A stretch of 64,000 bases of DNA from Cohnella lubricantis (GCF_014212015.1 NZ_JACJVN010000019.1:62001-126000), one strand, 5' to 3'. Positions 43,959-54,238 are shown, numbered from the stretch's first letter. Notes: a model not told the origin generated them from the sequence alone. Numbers and translations are program-made.

Positions 43959-44642
43959 ATGCGCTATCCTGAATCTTGGCTCCGCGGCGCTCCGCTGGGC
44001 GAAGGCATCACATGCGAGCTTCGAATGCAAATCATAAGCGGTGCGCTAAAGCCGGGCGAGACGTTGTCCGAGAACCGGATCGCCGCCGACTTCGGCACAA
44101 GCCGATCTCCTGTTCGCGAAGCCATGAAAACGCTGTCTAGCGAAGGCTTGATACGCTTGGAGAGGATGGGAGCCGTCGTCATCGGACTCGGAGAGAAGGA
44201 AGTCGATGAGTTATACGACGTTCGCTTCCTGATCGAGAGCTTCGCGCAGCAACGAATGGCTGGGCTGGACACCGGCCCGCTGATCGTTCAATTGGGCCGC
44301 ATCATCGACAAGATGGAGCTGGCTGCTAAACATATGGACCCAATTGAATTCGCTTACCAAGACCTCGCATTCCATGAGACGATCATTGCGGAAGCGAAGC
44401 ATTCGAGGATCTGGCAGCTGTGGAAGAGTATCCGCCAGATCGTCATGACCGTCATGCTGCTCACTACGGAAGAGGTGTTCTCCGAGGGGGAGGCGAGAGT
44501 CGCCGGCGTTATTGACAAGCATCGCAAGCTGCTGAACGGCATTCAGACGAACGATCCGAAGACGATCGAACGGACGGTGCGCGACTATTTCGCCGACTCG
44601 TACGTGACGCTGCACGACAGCATCTCGCCGGCTCGCGGCTAA
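43959..44642 (+). CDS. gntR: GntR-family (FadR subgroup) repressor of gluconate genes
   Basis: A 227-residue protein. Its winged helix (about residues 15-78) has LRMQIISGALKPGETLSENRIAADFGTSRSPVREAMKTL, and the C-terminal FCD domain has the pattern LDELYDVRFLIESFAQQR with the metal histidines expected in FHETIIAEAKHSR. It heads a cluster with GntP permease and gluconokinase, so gluconate is the likely inducer. AAGGAGG lies before ATG 43959. A 46-nt gap-separated 8-bp stem (ACCCGGTT at 44668, AACCGGGT at 44722) follows in the leader of the next gene. Confidence 0.9.
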   Translation: MRYPESWLRGAPLGEGITCELRMQIISGALKPGETLSENRIAADFGTSRSPVREAMKTLSSEGLIRLERMGAVVIGLGEKEVDELYDVRFLIESFAQQRMAGLDTGPLIVQLGRIIDKMELAAKHMDPIEFAYQDLAFHETIIAEAKHSRIWQLWKSIRQIVMTVMLLTTEEVFSEGEARVAGVIDKHRKLLNGIQTNDPKTIERTVRDYFADSYVTLHDSISPARG

Positions 44643-44838
44643 TGGCTCGAAACTGGAAGAGGGCTAGACCCGGTTACGCGAAGGTAAACCGCAAGAGGCG
44701 ATTGTGTTAGTAAGCCGGCTCAACCGGGTTCCATGCGCGAATCGCCAGAGGTATCTCTGCAAGCTGTCTAACTCCGGTTCGGCGCAGGCAAGCAGCACCC
44801 TTGATCGGGCTTAACGCTCGGTCTTGTCTTTCGGCCAA

Positions 44839-44852
44839 ACTTGTCGACAAGT
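44839..44852. promoter_or_regulatory. GntR-type palindrome upstream of gntP
   Basis: ACTTGTCGACAAGT is a perfect 14-bp palindrome, 80 nt before the gntP ATG and followed by ATACGTAC. It shares CTTGT/ACAAG with the gntR operator core, so GntR probably controls both gene starts. Confidence 0.65.
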
Positions 44853-44932
44853 ATACGTACCTAAAATCGAGGGTTATCGGCCAAAATAAGGAGAATCGGC
44901 ATCAAGGCAAACTAAACAACCTGGAGGTCTCC

Positions 44933-46294
44933 ATGAATACGCTTTTTGGAATGAGCCATTCGGCTACGTTACTCGTATGGACGCTGATCGCGATCGCGTT
45001 CTTGATCGTGTTCATCTCGAAATTCAAATGGAATCCATTCGTGACGCTGCTGCTGGCGAGCATCCTGCTCGGCTTGCTCACCGGCATGAAGTCGACGGAT
45101 GTCGTCACTTCGATCACTAAAGGCCTCGGCGGCACGCTCGGCACGATCGCCATCGTCATCGGCCTGGGCACGATGCTCGGCAAGATGATGGCGGAGTCAG
45201 GCGGAGCTGAACGCATCGCTACGACACTGATTGATCTGTTCGGCGACCGCAAGGTGCATTGGGCAATGCTGCTCGTCGGCGTTCTGGTCGGCATCCCGGT
45301 CTTCTTCGAGGTCGGCGTTATTCTGCTGATCCCGATCGTGTTCGTCGTCGTCGCGAAAACGAAGAAGCCATTGCTGCAGGTCGGCATCTCCGTCCTGGCC
45401 GGCTTGTCCGTCGTGCACGGCCTCGTGCCGCCGCATCCAGCACCGATGATCGCCATTGACGCTTATGGCGCGAATCTCGGTCAGACCATTGTCTACTCGC
45501 TCTTGATCGGTATCCCGGTCGCGATTGTTGCTGGCCCCTTGTTCGGCAAATATATCGGCAAGCGCATCGACGTTCATCCGGATCCGAAGCTCGTCGAGCA
45601 ATTCGCATCGAAGAATGAGCGCAAGCTGCCCGGCTTCGGCATTACGCTGTTAACGATCCTGATGCCGGTAATTCTGATGCTGATCGGTTCGATCGCAAGC
45701 ATTATCGATCCGGATGCTAAATACGGCTTCACCGTCTTCTGCGAATTTATCGGCCACGAGGTTGTGGCGCTGCTCATCTCGGTCGTGTTCTCGTTCTTCT
45801 CGCTCGGCTTCGCCCGCGGCTTCTCGAAGGACGAGGTGTCCAAGTTCGCATCCGATTCGCTCGCTCCGATTGCCGGCATCGTCCTGATCATCGGCGGCGG
45901 CGGCTCGTTTAAGCAAGTGCTGATCGATAGCGGCGTCGGCCAAGCGATCGCCGATATGGCGACGAATGCCAATATCAATGTCATTCTGTTCGCTTGGCTC
46001 GTCGCTGCCTTGATCCGCGTAGCGACAGGCTCCGCAACGGTCGCCATGACGACGTCTGCGGGCATCGTCGCGCCGGTGCTGGCGATGACACCCGGCGCTA
46101 ACCTGGAGCTTGTGGTGCTGGCGACGGGCGCTGGTTCGCTCATTCTGTCGCACGTCAACGACGCCGGCTTCTGGATGGTGAAGGAGTTCTTCAACATGAG
46201 CGTGCCGCAGACGCTGAAGTCTTGGACGGTCATGGAGACGATTCTGTCGGTGCTCGGACTGGTACTTATTCTGGCCGTCAGCATGTTTGTGTAA
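44933..46294 (+). CDS. gntP: gluconate permease GntP
   Basis: A 453-residue membrane transporter of the GntP family with twelve or so membrane segments. Recognisable stretches are SKFKWNPFVTLLLASILLGL, GLGTMLGKMMAESGGAERIA, GIPVFFEVGVILLIPIV, GLVPPHPAPMIAIDAYGANLG and the late VATGSATVAMTTSAGIVAP. It imports gluconate with protons. ATG 44933 follows GGAGG; the long upstream open frame has no membrane sequence and no site. The gluconokinase gene follows 74 nt later, in the order gntR-gntP-gntK (B. subtilis has gntR-gntK-gntP). Confidence 0.95.
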   Translation: MNTLFGMSHSATLLVWTLIAIAFLIVFISKFKWNPFVTLLLASILLGLLTGMKSTDVVTSITKGLGGTLGTIAIVIGLGTMLGKMMAESGGAERIATTLIDLFGDRKVHWAMLLVGVLVGIPVFFEVGVILLIPIVFVVVAKTKKPLLQVGISVLAGLSVVHGLVPPHPAPMIAIDAYGANLGQTIVYSLLIGIPVAIVAGPLFGKYIGKRIDVHPDPKLVEQFASKNERKLPGFGITLLTILMPVILMLIGSIASIIDPDAKYGFTVFCEFIGHEVVALLISVVFSFFSLGFARGFSKDEVSKFASDSLAPIAGIVLIIGGGGSFKQVLIDSGVGQAIADMATNANINVILFAWLVAALIRVATGSATVAMTTSAGIVAPVLAMTPGANLELVVLATGAGSLILSHVNDAGFWMVKEFFNMSVPQTLKSWTVMETILSVLGLVLILAVSMFV

Positions 46295-46368
46295 GGAACG
46301 TAATTGTGTAAAATGGATAGGTGCAAAAAATAGAGAGAGAGAAACCATGCTAGAGAGAAGGAATTGAA

Positions 46369-47922
46369 ATGGCTGCAAATCGGTACATGATAGGCATCGA
46401 TATCGGGACGACCAGTACGAAGGCGGTCGTCTTCCGGGAAGACGGCTCCAACGTATCCGTCGGCAATGTCGGTTATCCGCTCTATACGCCAACGCCCCAA
46501 ATCGCCGAGCAGAATCCGGACGAGATTCTGGACGCTGTCGTCTCGGCGGTGAAGGAGGCGGTGGCTGCCGCCGGCGTGCAAGCCGAGGAGATTCTGTTCG
46601 TCTCCTGCAGCTCGGCGATGCATAGCGTCGTGCCGGTGGATGCGGATGGCAAGCCGCTCATGAACGGCATCACTTGGGCCGACAACCGCAGCGCGGAATG
46701 GGCGAGGAAGCTGAAGCACGAGCTTGGCGGGCACGAGATCTACATGCGTACCGGCACGCCCGTCCATCCGATGTCGCCGATCACGAAGCTGCTCTGGCTC
46801 CGCGACGACCAACCGGAGCTGTTCGCCAAGGCGGCGAAGTTCATCTCGATTAAGGAATATGTGCTGGAGAAGCTGTTCGGCCGCTACGTCGTCGATTACT
46901 CCGTCGCTTCCGCGACCGGACTGATGAACCTGCAGAAGCTCGATTGGGACGAGGAAGCGCTGCGCGTGGCCGGCATCACGCCGGACCGCTTGTCCGAGCT
47001 CGTGCCGACGACCTTCAAGCTGGAAGGGCTTAAAGCCGCTTACGCCGCCGAGATGGGGCTGTCTCCATGGACGCCGTTCGTCGTCGGCGCCAGCGACGGC
47101 GTCTTGGCGAACCTAGGACTCGACGCGATTAATCCCGGCGTCGTGGCCATCACGATCGGCACAAGCGGCGCGATCCGCACCGTGACGAACAAGCCGTCCA
47201 CCGACCCGAAGGGCCGCTACTTCTGCTACGCGCTGACCGAGGAGCATTGGGTCGTCGGCGGTCCGGTCAACAACGGCGGCGTCATCTTCCGCTGGGCGCG
47301 CGATGAGTTCGCCGCCTCGGAGGTCGAGACCGCGAAGCGTCTGGGCATCAGCCCATACGATGTCCTGACCCGCATTGCGGAGCGCGTGCGACCGGGCTCC
47401 GACGGCTTGATTTTCCACCCGTACCTGACCGGCGAACGCGCGCCGCTCTGGAATCCCGACGCGCGCGGCTCGTTCTTCGGCCTGACGCTGCATCACCAGA
47501 AGGAGCATATGATCCGCGCGGTGCTCGAAGGCGTCATTTATAATCTGTACACGGTCATGCTGGCGATGCAGGAGAACACCGGTGTGCCGAAGCGCATCAA
47601 GGCTTCCGGCGGCTTCGCCCGCTCTCCGCTGTGGCGGCAGATGATGGCGGACATCTTCAACCAGAACGTCGTCGTGCCCGAGAGCTTCGAGAGCTCCTGC
47701 CTCGGCGCCGTCGTGCTCGGGCAGCTTGCCTTCGGCGACAAGGACGCGTTCACCCGCGTTGCCGGCATGGTCGGCTCGACCCACGAGCACGTGCCGAACG
47801 CTTCGGCTGCCGCCGTGTACGAGGAGCTGCTGCCGATCTACGTGCGGCTGTCGCGCGCTCTCGAACCGGAATACTCGGAGATCGCGAAGTTCCAACAGAA
47901 GCTGTTCACCCACATTCATTAA
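46369..47922 (+). CDS. gntK: gluconokinase (FGGY family)
   Basis: A 517-residue FGGY kinase that phosphorylates gluconate to 6-phosphogluconate. It has the ATP loop GIDIGTTSTKAVVF (residues 7-20), the substrate side SCSSAMHSVVPVD and ITWADNRS, VVGASDGVLANLG with the catalytic Asp, TIGTSGAIRTV, and the C-terminal ASGGFARSPLWRQMMADI. Length and these motifs match gluconokinases of Bacilli. No 6-phosphogluconate dehydrogenase (gnd) is found next to it. GAGAAGGAA precedes ATG 46369, and a terminator follows at 47938-47979. Confidence 0.93.
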   Translation: MAANRYMIGIDIGTTSTKAVVFREDGSNVSVGNVGYPLYTPTPQIAEQNPDEILDAVVSAVKEAVAAAGVQAEEILFVSCSSAMHSVVPVDADGKPLMNGITWADNRSAEWARKLKHELGGHEIYMRTGTPVHPMSPITKLLWLRDDQPELFAKAAKFISIKEYVLEKLFGRYVVDYSVASATGLMNLQKLDWDEEALRVAGITPDRLSELVPTTFKLEGLKAAYAAEMGLSPWTPFVVGASDGVLANLGLDAINPGVVAITIGTSGAIRTVTNKPSTDPKGRYFCYALTEEHWVVGGPVNNGGVIFRWARDEFAASEVETAKRLGISPYDVLTRIAERVRPGSDGLIFHPYLTGERAPLWNPDARGSFFGLTLHHQKEHMIRAVLEGVIYNLYTVMLAMQENTGVPKRIKASGGFARSPLWRQMMADIFNQNVVVPESFESSCLGAVVLGQLAFGDKDAFTRVAGMVGSTHEHVPNASAAAVYEELLPIYVRLSRALEPEYSEIAKFQQKLFTHIH

Positions 47923-47937
47923 TTGGCGCATGCCATC

Positions 47938-47979
47938 AGACCGTCTCAGCCGGGTACCCCCGACTAGAGACGGTCTTTG
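47938..47979 (+). terminator. intrinsic terminator after gntK
   Basis: AGACCGTCTC (47938-47947) and GAGACGGTCT (47967-47976) form a 10-bp stem over a 19-nt loop, followed by TTGTC. It lies 16 nt after the gntK stop. Confidence 0.82.
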
Positions 47980-48003
47980 TCTATCCGGGCATCGTGCTAT
48001 AAT
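47976..48003 (+). promoter_or_regulatory. promoter of the response regulator gene
   Basis: A perfect -10 TATAAT lies at 47998-48003, with TTTGTC (47976-47981) 16 bp upstream. The -35 overlaps the terminator tail. Transcription would begin near 48010, so an ATG there would be leaderless. Confidence 0.55.
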
Positions 48004-48039
48004 GTCGCTATGCGATCACAATCGGAAGGTGGGAGACCG

Positions 48040-48735
48040 TTGGAATCCGCGGTTCACGTGCTCGTCGTCGAGGACGATAACGAGATTAACCAGCTGCTCT
48101 GCGGCATCGTCCGCCGAAGCGGCTATCTGGCGCAGCCCGCTTATTCGGGCACGGAAGCGCTCTTGTACTTGGACAAGCAGGAGTGGAGCCTCGTGCTGCT
48201 AGACTTGATGCTCCCCGGTCTTCGCGGAGAAGAGCTGCTTGGCGTCATTCGCGGCCGAGGGGAATGCCCTGTCGTCGTCGTCTCTGCGGAAGGCGAGCAG
48301 CAGACGAAGATTGAGACACTGCGGACAGGCGCCGACGATTACATTACGAAGCCGTTCGATCTGGAGGAAGTGTCCGCGAGGATCGACTCGGTGCTGCGAC
48401 GGTACCTGCGGTTGCCGGCGAAGGCTGTGCCGAAGACGCTCGCCCACAAGGATTTGGTCATGGACACCGACGCCAAGACGGTAACCGTAGGCGGTGCGGA
48501 GCTGGCGCTGACGGCGCGGGAATACGACATACTCGCGCTGCTGCTCGCTAATCCGAAGAAGCTGTTCTCGAAGGCGAACCTGTTCGAGAGCGTCTGGGGA
48601 GAGACGTTCCTCGGCGGCGAGGAGAATACGATTAACGTGCATATGAGCAACCTCCGGAACAAGCTCGCCAAGGCGAATCCGGACGATGAATATATCGAGA
48701 CGATCTGGGGAATGGGGTATCGGCTCAAAACTTAA
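48040..48735 (+). CDS. OmpR-family response regulator of an ABC-linked two-component system
   Basis: About 231 residues. The receiver has acidic pocket EDD (11-13), phosphorylation Asp55 in LLDLMLPG and Lys in YITKPF. The winged helix (about 135-228) includes LTAREYDILALLLANPKKLFSKANL and ENTINVHMSNLRNKL, ending IETIWGMGYRLK. The TTG at 48040 follows GGAAGGTGGG, whereas the ATG at 48010 lies at the promoter start and has no site. With the following ABC transporter and kinase it forms a module of the bacitracin/lantibiotic-response type. The order RR-ATPase-permease-HK places the kinase last. Confidence 0.9.
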   Translation: MESAVHVLVVEDDNEINQLLCGIVRRSGYLAQPAYSGTEALLYLDKQEWSLVLLDLMLPGLRGEELLGVIRGRGECPVVVVSAEGEQQTKIETLRTGADDYITKPFDLEEVSARIDSVLRRYLRLPAKAVPKTLAHKDLVMDTDAKTVTVGGAELALTAREYDILALLLANPKKLFSKANLFESVWGETFLGGEENTINVHMSNLRNKLAKANPDDEYIETIWGMGYRLKT

Positions 48736-48815
48736 GATTTTCTTACGAAATGCCTTTAGCTTCTCTTATGGTTCGTTCTCTAAACTGAAGCTAACGAATA
48801 AGGGAGGTTAACAGG

Positions 48816-49731
<916 letters not shown>

Positions 49732-49739
<8 letters not shown>

Positions 49740-50493
49740 CCTGCTTCGGTTCGAGTGGTACAAGCTGATGCATAACCGTACCTTCTGGCTCGGGAGTTTG
49801 TTCTTGTTGGCAGCGGCAATCGCTTACCCGATCATGGATTATTATGACGCTCCGAGCTACGAGAGCGGGAAGAAGGGCCTTGACGTCCTCGCGTCTTGTC
49901 TAGGCGGCAACGAATACTTCCTTAAGATCGGCGTCAGCATTCTGGGGGGCTTCTTCCTCTCCAGCGAATACGCGAACGGAACGATGAAGCGCAGCGTGTC
50001 GGCCGGCGCCGGCCGCACGAAGGTCGTTCTGTCGAAGCTGCTGGTGTTCATGCTCGGTTCCGCTATTGCCGCGCTAATCTTCCCCGTGGTTGGCTTCACG
50101 GTCGGCTCGATCATCTACGGCGTCGGCGATGCTCCGGGACCGCTCTCGCTTGCGGAGTATCTGCTGCGTACGCTCGGCGAGACAGCGCTTCTCGGCGCCG
50201 CGTACGGAGCGTTCACGGGCATGTTCGCCACGGCGCTGACGGACAGCGGCAAGACGATCGGTCTTAGCTTCGCGTTCTACTTCTTCGTCGATTACTTGTT
50301 CATGCTGCTGGCTCATTACATGCCGTTCATGGAAGACGTCTATGACTACTCGATATTCCTGATGATTAAACAAGTTTACACAGATGAGCTCATCGCGATG
50401 AGCCCGCTGCGAATCATAGCGGAGCCGGTGTTGACGGCGCTTGTGTGCCTGGCGGTATGCATAGCGATCTTCCGGAGAAAAGAAATCAAGTAA
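49732..50493 (+). CDS. ABC transporter permease of the bacitracin/lantibiotic type
   Basis: A 253-residue permease with six membrane segments, partner of the preceding ATPase. The first residues MNNLLRFEWYKLMHNRTFWLGSLFLLAAA are the ABC2-type permease start, and SSEYANGTMKRSVSAGAGRTKVVLSK is the conserved cytoplasmic loop (SxEFxNGTxK pattern). The last segments end with IFRRKEIK. The ATG lies inside the end of the ATPase gene, with AGGCGGGG just before it. A role in antibiotic-peptide efflux or sensing is inferred from the module. Confidence 0.87.
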
Positions 50494-50527
50494 TCTGCGC
50501 GATCATACGGGAGAGGAGCAGGCTGGC

Positions 50528-51448
50528 ATGTGGATCTGGATCGGACTTACGCTTGGCGCATTGGCGGTTGCTGCGGCAAGCCTGCTCCGGCTGGCGTTCG
50601 TCAAGCGGCAAATTCGCAGCCTGACGGAGCAGCTTCGAAGGTATAACCGGCACGAATGGGCGAAGAAGATGACGGTTGGTCTCGGTGACCGTGATGTCGA
50701 GCGCCTGGCGGAGGAGATTAACCTCCACACGGCGCTCATCGAGCACGCGAATGCGCAGCGGCGGCGGACCGAGGATGAGCTTCGGCAAGCCGTCGCCAAT
50801 ATGTCGCATGATCTGCGGACGCCGCTGACGTCCATCTCCGGCTACATTCAACTGCTGGAGTCGGACGATCTGACGGAGGAGCAGCGGCGGGAAGCGATCG
50901 GCATCGTCAAGAATCGGACGGCAAGGCTTCGGGCCTTGCTGAACGATTTCTTCGTGCTGTCTGTCATCGAATCGACGGATTACGAGCTGCGCCTAGAGTC
51001 GGTTCATCTGAATAAGCTGCTTCCGGAGCTGATGCTTGGCTTCTATGATCGGTTAAGCGACAGCAAGCTTCGCCCTGACTTCCGGCTGCCGGAGGAGCCG
51101 CTTGTCATTGTGGCAGACGAGCCGGCGGTGCGGCGAGTCGTGGAGAATCTGCTCGTGAATGCGATTCGGCATGCAAGCGGCGTGCTGACGGTAGAAGCTG
51201 CGCGAACGGACCGAAGCGCCGTGCTGATCCTCAGCAACGACGCTCCACAGCTGCGCGAGTTCGATCTTGAGCTATTGTTCAACCGGTTCTATATGGCGGA
51301 TCGGTCGAGATCCAGCAAGGGAGCCGGTCTCGGCCTGTCGATCGCGCGCAGCCTCATGCAGAAGATGGGCGGCAGTCTGACAGCCGACATGGACGGCAGC
51401 CGGCTGCGCATGCGCTGCGAATGGCCGCTGTATAAGACAGACGTATGA
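50528..51448 (+). CDS. sensor histidine kinase of the ABC-linked module
   Basis: A 306-residue kinase. One membrane helix (residues about 2-24) is followed by a short cytoplasmic linker, then a DHp domain with phospho-acceptor H94 in NMSHDLRTPLTSISGYIQLLE, the N-box EPAVRRVVENLLVNAIRHA, and a G2 box SRSSKGAGLGLSIARSL. There is no extracellular sensing domain, so the ABC transporter probably provides the signal, as in BceS-like kinases. GAGAGGAGCAGG precedes ATG 50528. It lies 34 nt after the permease and closes the operon. Confidence 0.9.
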   Translation: MWIWIGLTLGALAVAAASLLRLAFVKRQIRSLTEQLRRYNRHEWAKKMTVGLGDRDVERLAEEINLHTALIEHANAQRRRTEDELRQAVANMSHDLRTPLTSISGYIQLLESDDLTEEQRREAIGIVKNRTARLRALLNDFFVLSVIESTDYELRLESVHLNKLLPELMLGFYDRLSDSKLRPDFRLPEEPLVIVADEPAVRRVVENLLVNAIRHASGVLTVEAARTDRSAVLILSNDAPQLREFDLELLFNRFYMADRSRSSKGAGLGLSIARSLMQKMGGSLTADMDGSRLRMRCEWPLYKTDV

Positions 51449-51466
51449 AAGGGTGAGTTCGAATAC

Positions 51467-51724
51467 ATGGCGAAGAAATGGGACGAAGCCTATCGGCTGT
51501 TCCAAAGCGCGGAGATGGGAGCGCTGCCGACCCTGTACGCCTCGACAGAACCTTCGCTCAGCGGCGGCGAATATATCGGACCCGGCGGCAAAGGCGCGAA
51601 GCGAGGGTATCCGGCGCTTGATCCCGCGATTGACGGCATCGACGACCCTATAATCGCGGGAAGGCTATGGGAAGTTTCCGAACAGTTGACAGGGATTCTT
51701 TATTCATTCCAATCGCATTCCTGA
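51467..51724 (+). pseudogene. SDR oxidoreductase C-terminal fragment
   Basis: The 85 codons encode SAEMGALPTLYASTEPSLSG, then GGEYIGPGGKGAKRGYPAL and RLWEVSEQLTGILYSF. This is the C-terminal 60 or so residues of retinol/protochlorophyllide-reductase-like SDR proteins (about 300 residues), where GALPTLYA, GGEYIGP and RLWEVSEELTG are conserved. The whole Rossmann domain and catalytic YxxxK are absent. The frame has AAAGGGTGAG upstream and an ATG, so it could be translated by chance from the operon, but it cannot be an active dehydrogenase. Confidence 0.75.
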
Positions 51725-51803
51725 TGTTGGAGCTTTGCTTTCATGCGAGGAACATGTGATAATGTTTCGACATGATTCTTGGTTCTTGGAGGCTTAACTT
51801 AGA

Positions 51804-53765
51804 TTGAATCGATACCCTTTTGAAGTTGACCATTCCCGGCCCTTTCTCGCGCAGGTTGGCGAGTGGGTCGCGGATGTGTTCTACGATATACTGCCGGAAG
51901 CCGGCTTCGAAGTGCGCGACGAGCAGATTTATATGGCTTACCAACTGGAGCGGGCGTTCGCTCAGAAGCAGACGATTTTCGCAGAAGCAGGTGTTGGAAC
52001 GGGCAAGACGCTCGTGTATCTGTTGTACGCGATCTGTTACGCTCGATATACCCGGAAGCCGGCGATCATTGCCTGCGCGGACGAATCCTTAATTGAGCAG
52101 CTGGCCAAGACGGAAGGCGATCTGGCCAAGCTGGCACAGCATTTGAGCCTGTCGATCGACGCTCGGTTGGCCAAATCTGCGGATCGGTATCTTTGTCTAA
52201 CCAAATTGGATCAGGCACGAACCGGTAACGAGCATGCCGATGTATTCAAAGCGGTGCATGACGAACTGCCTGACTTCGTCCATCAATACAAAGCGATGCA
52301 GTCGTTCCACGCCTACGGCGATCGCAAACAATATCCGCAGCTGAACGATCAGCAGTGGGACCAGATCAGCTGGGACTCGTTCCAAGATTGCTTCTCCTGC
52401 GAGCAGAGACACCGCTGCGGACAGACGCTGTCGCGCGAACACTATCGGAAGTCCAGCGATTTGATTATTTGCTCGCATGACTTCTATATGGAACACGTAT
52501 GGACGTATGAAGGACGCAAGCGGGAGGGGCAGCTTCCGCTGTTGCCGGATCACTGTGCCGTCGTTTTCGACGAGGGACATCTGTTAGAATCGGCTGCCCA
52601 GAAGGCGCTCACTTACCGATTGAAGCATTCGGTGTTCGAACAAATCGTCGGCCGATTGCTGCAGAATGATATTCGGGAATCGTTGGCTGCGCTCATTGAC
52701 GAGGCGATTGACCGCAGCGAGTCCTTGTTCCGGATGCTGTCAGGATATTGCGAGGATATCCCCGGCTCTGACCGGCAACGGATTGTGCTGAGCCAGCAGC
52801 TGCTTGGGGAAGTGCGACGGTTCCGCGAGGTCATTGACGGAATCGAAGAAGAACTGGTCTTCGAGAGTGAGCTGTATACGTTGAACGAGTACCAGCTGCG
52901 CATCGTCGAGGAGCACCTGGAGATGATCCAGAAGGCGTTAAGCTTGTTCCAGCACTCGGAAGCGTTGATCAGCTGGGTAACGGAGGATGAGGACGGGCTC
53001 ACGCTGGTCATCATGCCGAGAGCGGTGAAGGAAGTGCTGCGCGAGAGGGTATTTGCCCTGAATATGCCGGTTGTATTCTCATCCGCGACCTTATCGGTGA
53101 ACGGTTCGTTCGATTATATCGCTAGCAGCTTAGGCATTGACGATTATGTATCCTTCAGCACGCAATCCCCGTACGATTATGAGAGTCAGATGGAAGTGCT
53201 GGCTCCTAAGTGGCCTCGCGGGGCTTCGTCTGAGGAGAGAATGAAAGCTGCCGTCAGCCTGCTGAATCGAACCGGCGGCAGGGCGTTGGTGCTGTTCAAC
53301 AGCAAAGAAGATCTGCTCAAGTTTAAGGAGCTGCTTCCGTCCTATCCGGCGTGCAAGGACATGCGGTTCTGGTTTGAAGGCGACGCTGAGATCAGCCACC
53401 TCATTAGCGCCTTCCAACGGGACGAGACAAGCGTCCTGTGCGCCTTAACGCTATGGGAGGGCCTCGATATCCCGGGGCCTTCGCTCTCGAACGTCATCAT
53501 CTGGTCGCTGCCTTATCCTCCGCAAGATCCCGTGTTCATGGCGAAGCGGGAGGCGGCGGCATCGCCGTACGAAGAAGTAGATCTGCCGTATATGCTGCTT
53601 CGGCTGCAGCAAGGAATGGGACGATTGATTCGCTCTCGCGATGATCGCGGTATCATCGCCATCCTCAGTGAGGAGATCCACTTTGACCCGATCCTTCGGC
53701 AGGCGATTGAGGACATCTTGCCGCAGGGGGTTGCGCTGCAACGGGAATGTCTAGACTTAGGATAG
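51804..53765 (+). CDS. DinG/XPD-type ATP-dependent DNA helicase
   Basis: A 653-residue superfamily 2 helicase of the DinG/YoaA type. Walker A is GVGTGKT, the DEAH-equivalent is FDEGHLLES, motif III is SATLS, and motif VI reads GMGRLIRSRDDRG. The insert FQDCFSCEQRHRCGQT has three of the cysteines needed for the XPD-type iron-sulfur cluster, with more nearby (IICSHD). Such enzymes unwind damaged or stalled DNA and DNA-RNA structures. The start TTG 51804 follows GGAGG at a distance of about 11 nt. The N-terminus FEVDHSRPFLAQVGEWVADVF is typical of the Firmicute DinG-like subgroup. Confidence 0.88.
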   Translation: MNRYPFEVDHSRPFLAQVGEWVADVFYDILPEAGFEVRDEQIYMAYQLERAFAQKQTIFAEAGVGTGKTLVYLLYAICYARYTRKPAIIACADESLIEQLAKTEGDLAKLAQHLSLSIDARLAKSADRYLCLTKLDQARTGNEHADVFKAVHDELPDFVHQYKAMQSFHAYGDRKQYPQLNDQQWDQISWDSFQDCFSCEQRHRCGQTLSREHYRKSSDLIICSHDFYMEHVWTYEGRKREGQLPLLPDHCAVVFDEGHLLESAAQKALTYRLKHSVFEQIVGRLLQNDIRESLAALIDEAIDRSESLFRMLSGYCEDIPGSDRQRIVLSQQLLGEVRRFREVIDGIEEELVFESELYTLNEYQLRIVEEHLEMIQKALSLFQHSEALISWVTEDEDGLTLVIMPRAVKEVLRERVFALNMPVVFSSATLSVNGSFDYIASSLGIDDYVSFSTQSPYDYESQMEVLAPKWPRGASSEERMKAAVSLLNRTGGRALVLFNSKEDLLKFKELLPSYPACKDMRFWFEGDAEISHLISAFQRDETSVLCALTLWEGLDIPGPSLSNVIIWSLPYPPQDPVFMAKREAAASPYEEVDLPYMLLRLQQGMGRLIRSRDDRGIIAILSEEIHFDPILRQAIEDILPQGVALQRECLDLG

Positions 53766-53796
53766 AACAATAACGAATAAGAGAGAGTGAATGTTC

Positions 53797-54153
53797 ATGA
53801 TACAAATAACGGTGCCAGTTCCGGATGTCACGATATACAAACAGAAGGATCCTGAATTAAGCCATATCTACGGATTTACGGATTTCATACAGATTCCTAG
53901 AGATAAAGCGGGGATCTTCATGTTCTACAACGATAAGGATGAACTCCTATTCGTAGGCAAAGCGCGGAAGCTAAGACCTCGGATCAAGAAGCACTTCGAG
54001 GATACGGTGTCGGACATCAAGGAGCATCGGGAGGAAGTGGCCAAGATTGAAGTTAGCTTGGTCGAAGATCCCGTCCATCGGGAAATATACGAGACGTACA
54101 TCATTAACGAGTATAAGGCGAAGTACAATGTAGATAAGGCGCTGTATAAGTAA
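53797..54153 (+). CDS. GIY-YIG nuclease-fold protein (UvrC N-domain-like)
   Basis: About 118 residues consisting of one GIY-YIG domain. Motifs are KAGIFMFYNDKDELLFVGKARKLRPRIKKHF, with GIFMFY and LFVGKA in the positions of GIY and YIG, then KIEVSLVEDPVHREIYETYIINEYKAKYNV with the catalytic Glu. The same domain opens UvrC, which makes the 3' incision in excision repair, so this protein is sometimes named a nucleotide-excision-repair endonuclease, without proof. ATG 53797 or 53791 is possible. It follows the DinG-type helicase by 31 nt and may share its transcript. Confidence 0.8.
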   Translation: MIQITVPVPDVTIYKQKDPELSHIYGFTDFIQIPRDKAGIFMFYNDKDELLFVGKARKLRPRIKKHFEDTVSDIKEHREEVAKIEVSLVEDPVHREIYETYIINEYKAKYNVDKALYK

Positions 54154-54197
54154 TAGGTTGAGCGCCTATGGCCAAAGGAACCACAAATCATGCCGAA

Positions 54198-54238
54198 AAG
54201 CCTTTAATCCACGTTTAGCGGGTTAAAGGCTTTTTTTG
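54198..54238. terminator. bidirectional terminator between GIY-YIG gene and tRNA-fMet
   Basis: AAAGCCTTTAA (54198-54208) and TTAAAGGCTTT (54224-54234) form an 11-bp stem with T7 downstream on the plus strand. On the minus strand AAAAGCC...GGCTTTT gives a shorter T run, so it can also end the tRNA transcript. Confidence 0.85.

Noticed and set aside
44668-44729. A gluconate riboswitch between gntR and gntP
   Set aside because: Only one long-range 8-bp stem is visible and no known riboswitch pattern was recognised; the GntR palindrome explains regulation.
48010-48039. ATG 48010 as start of the response regulator
   Set aside because: It coincides with the likely transcription start and lacks a ribosome site; TTG 48040 has GGAAGGTGGG upstream.
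51794-51810. A fourth PerR-type element before the DinG-type helicase
   Set aside because: TTAACTTAGATTGAATC shares only about nine bases with the 17-bp element.
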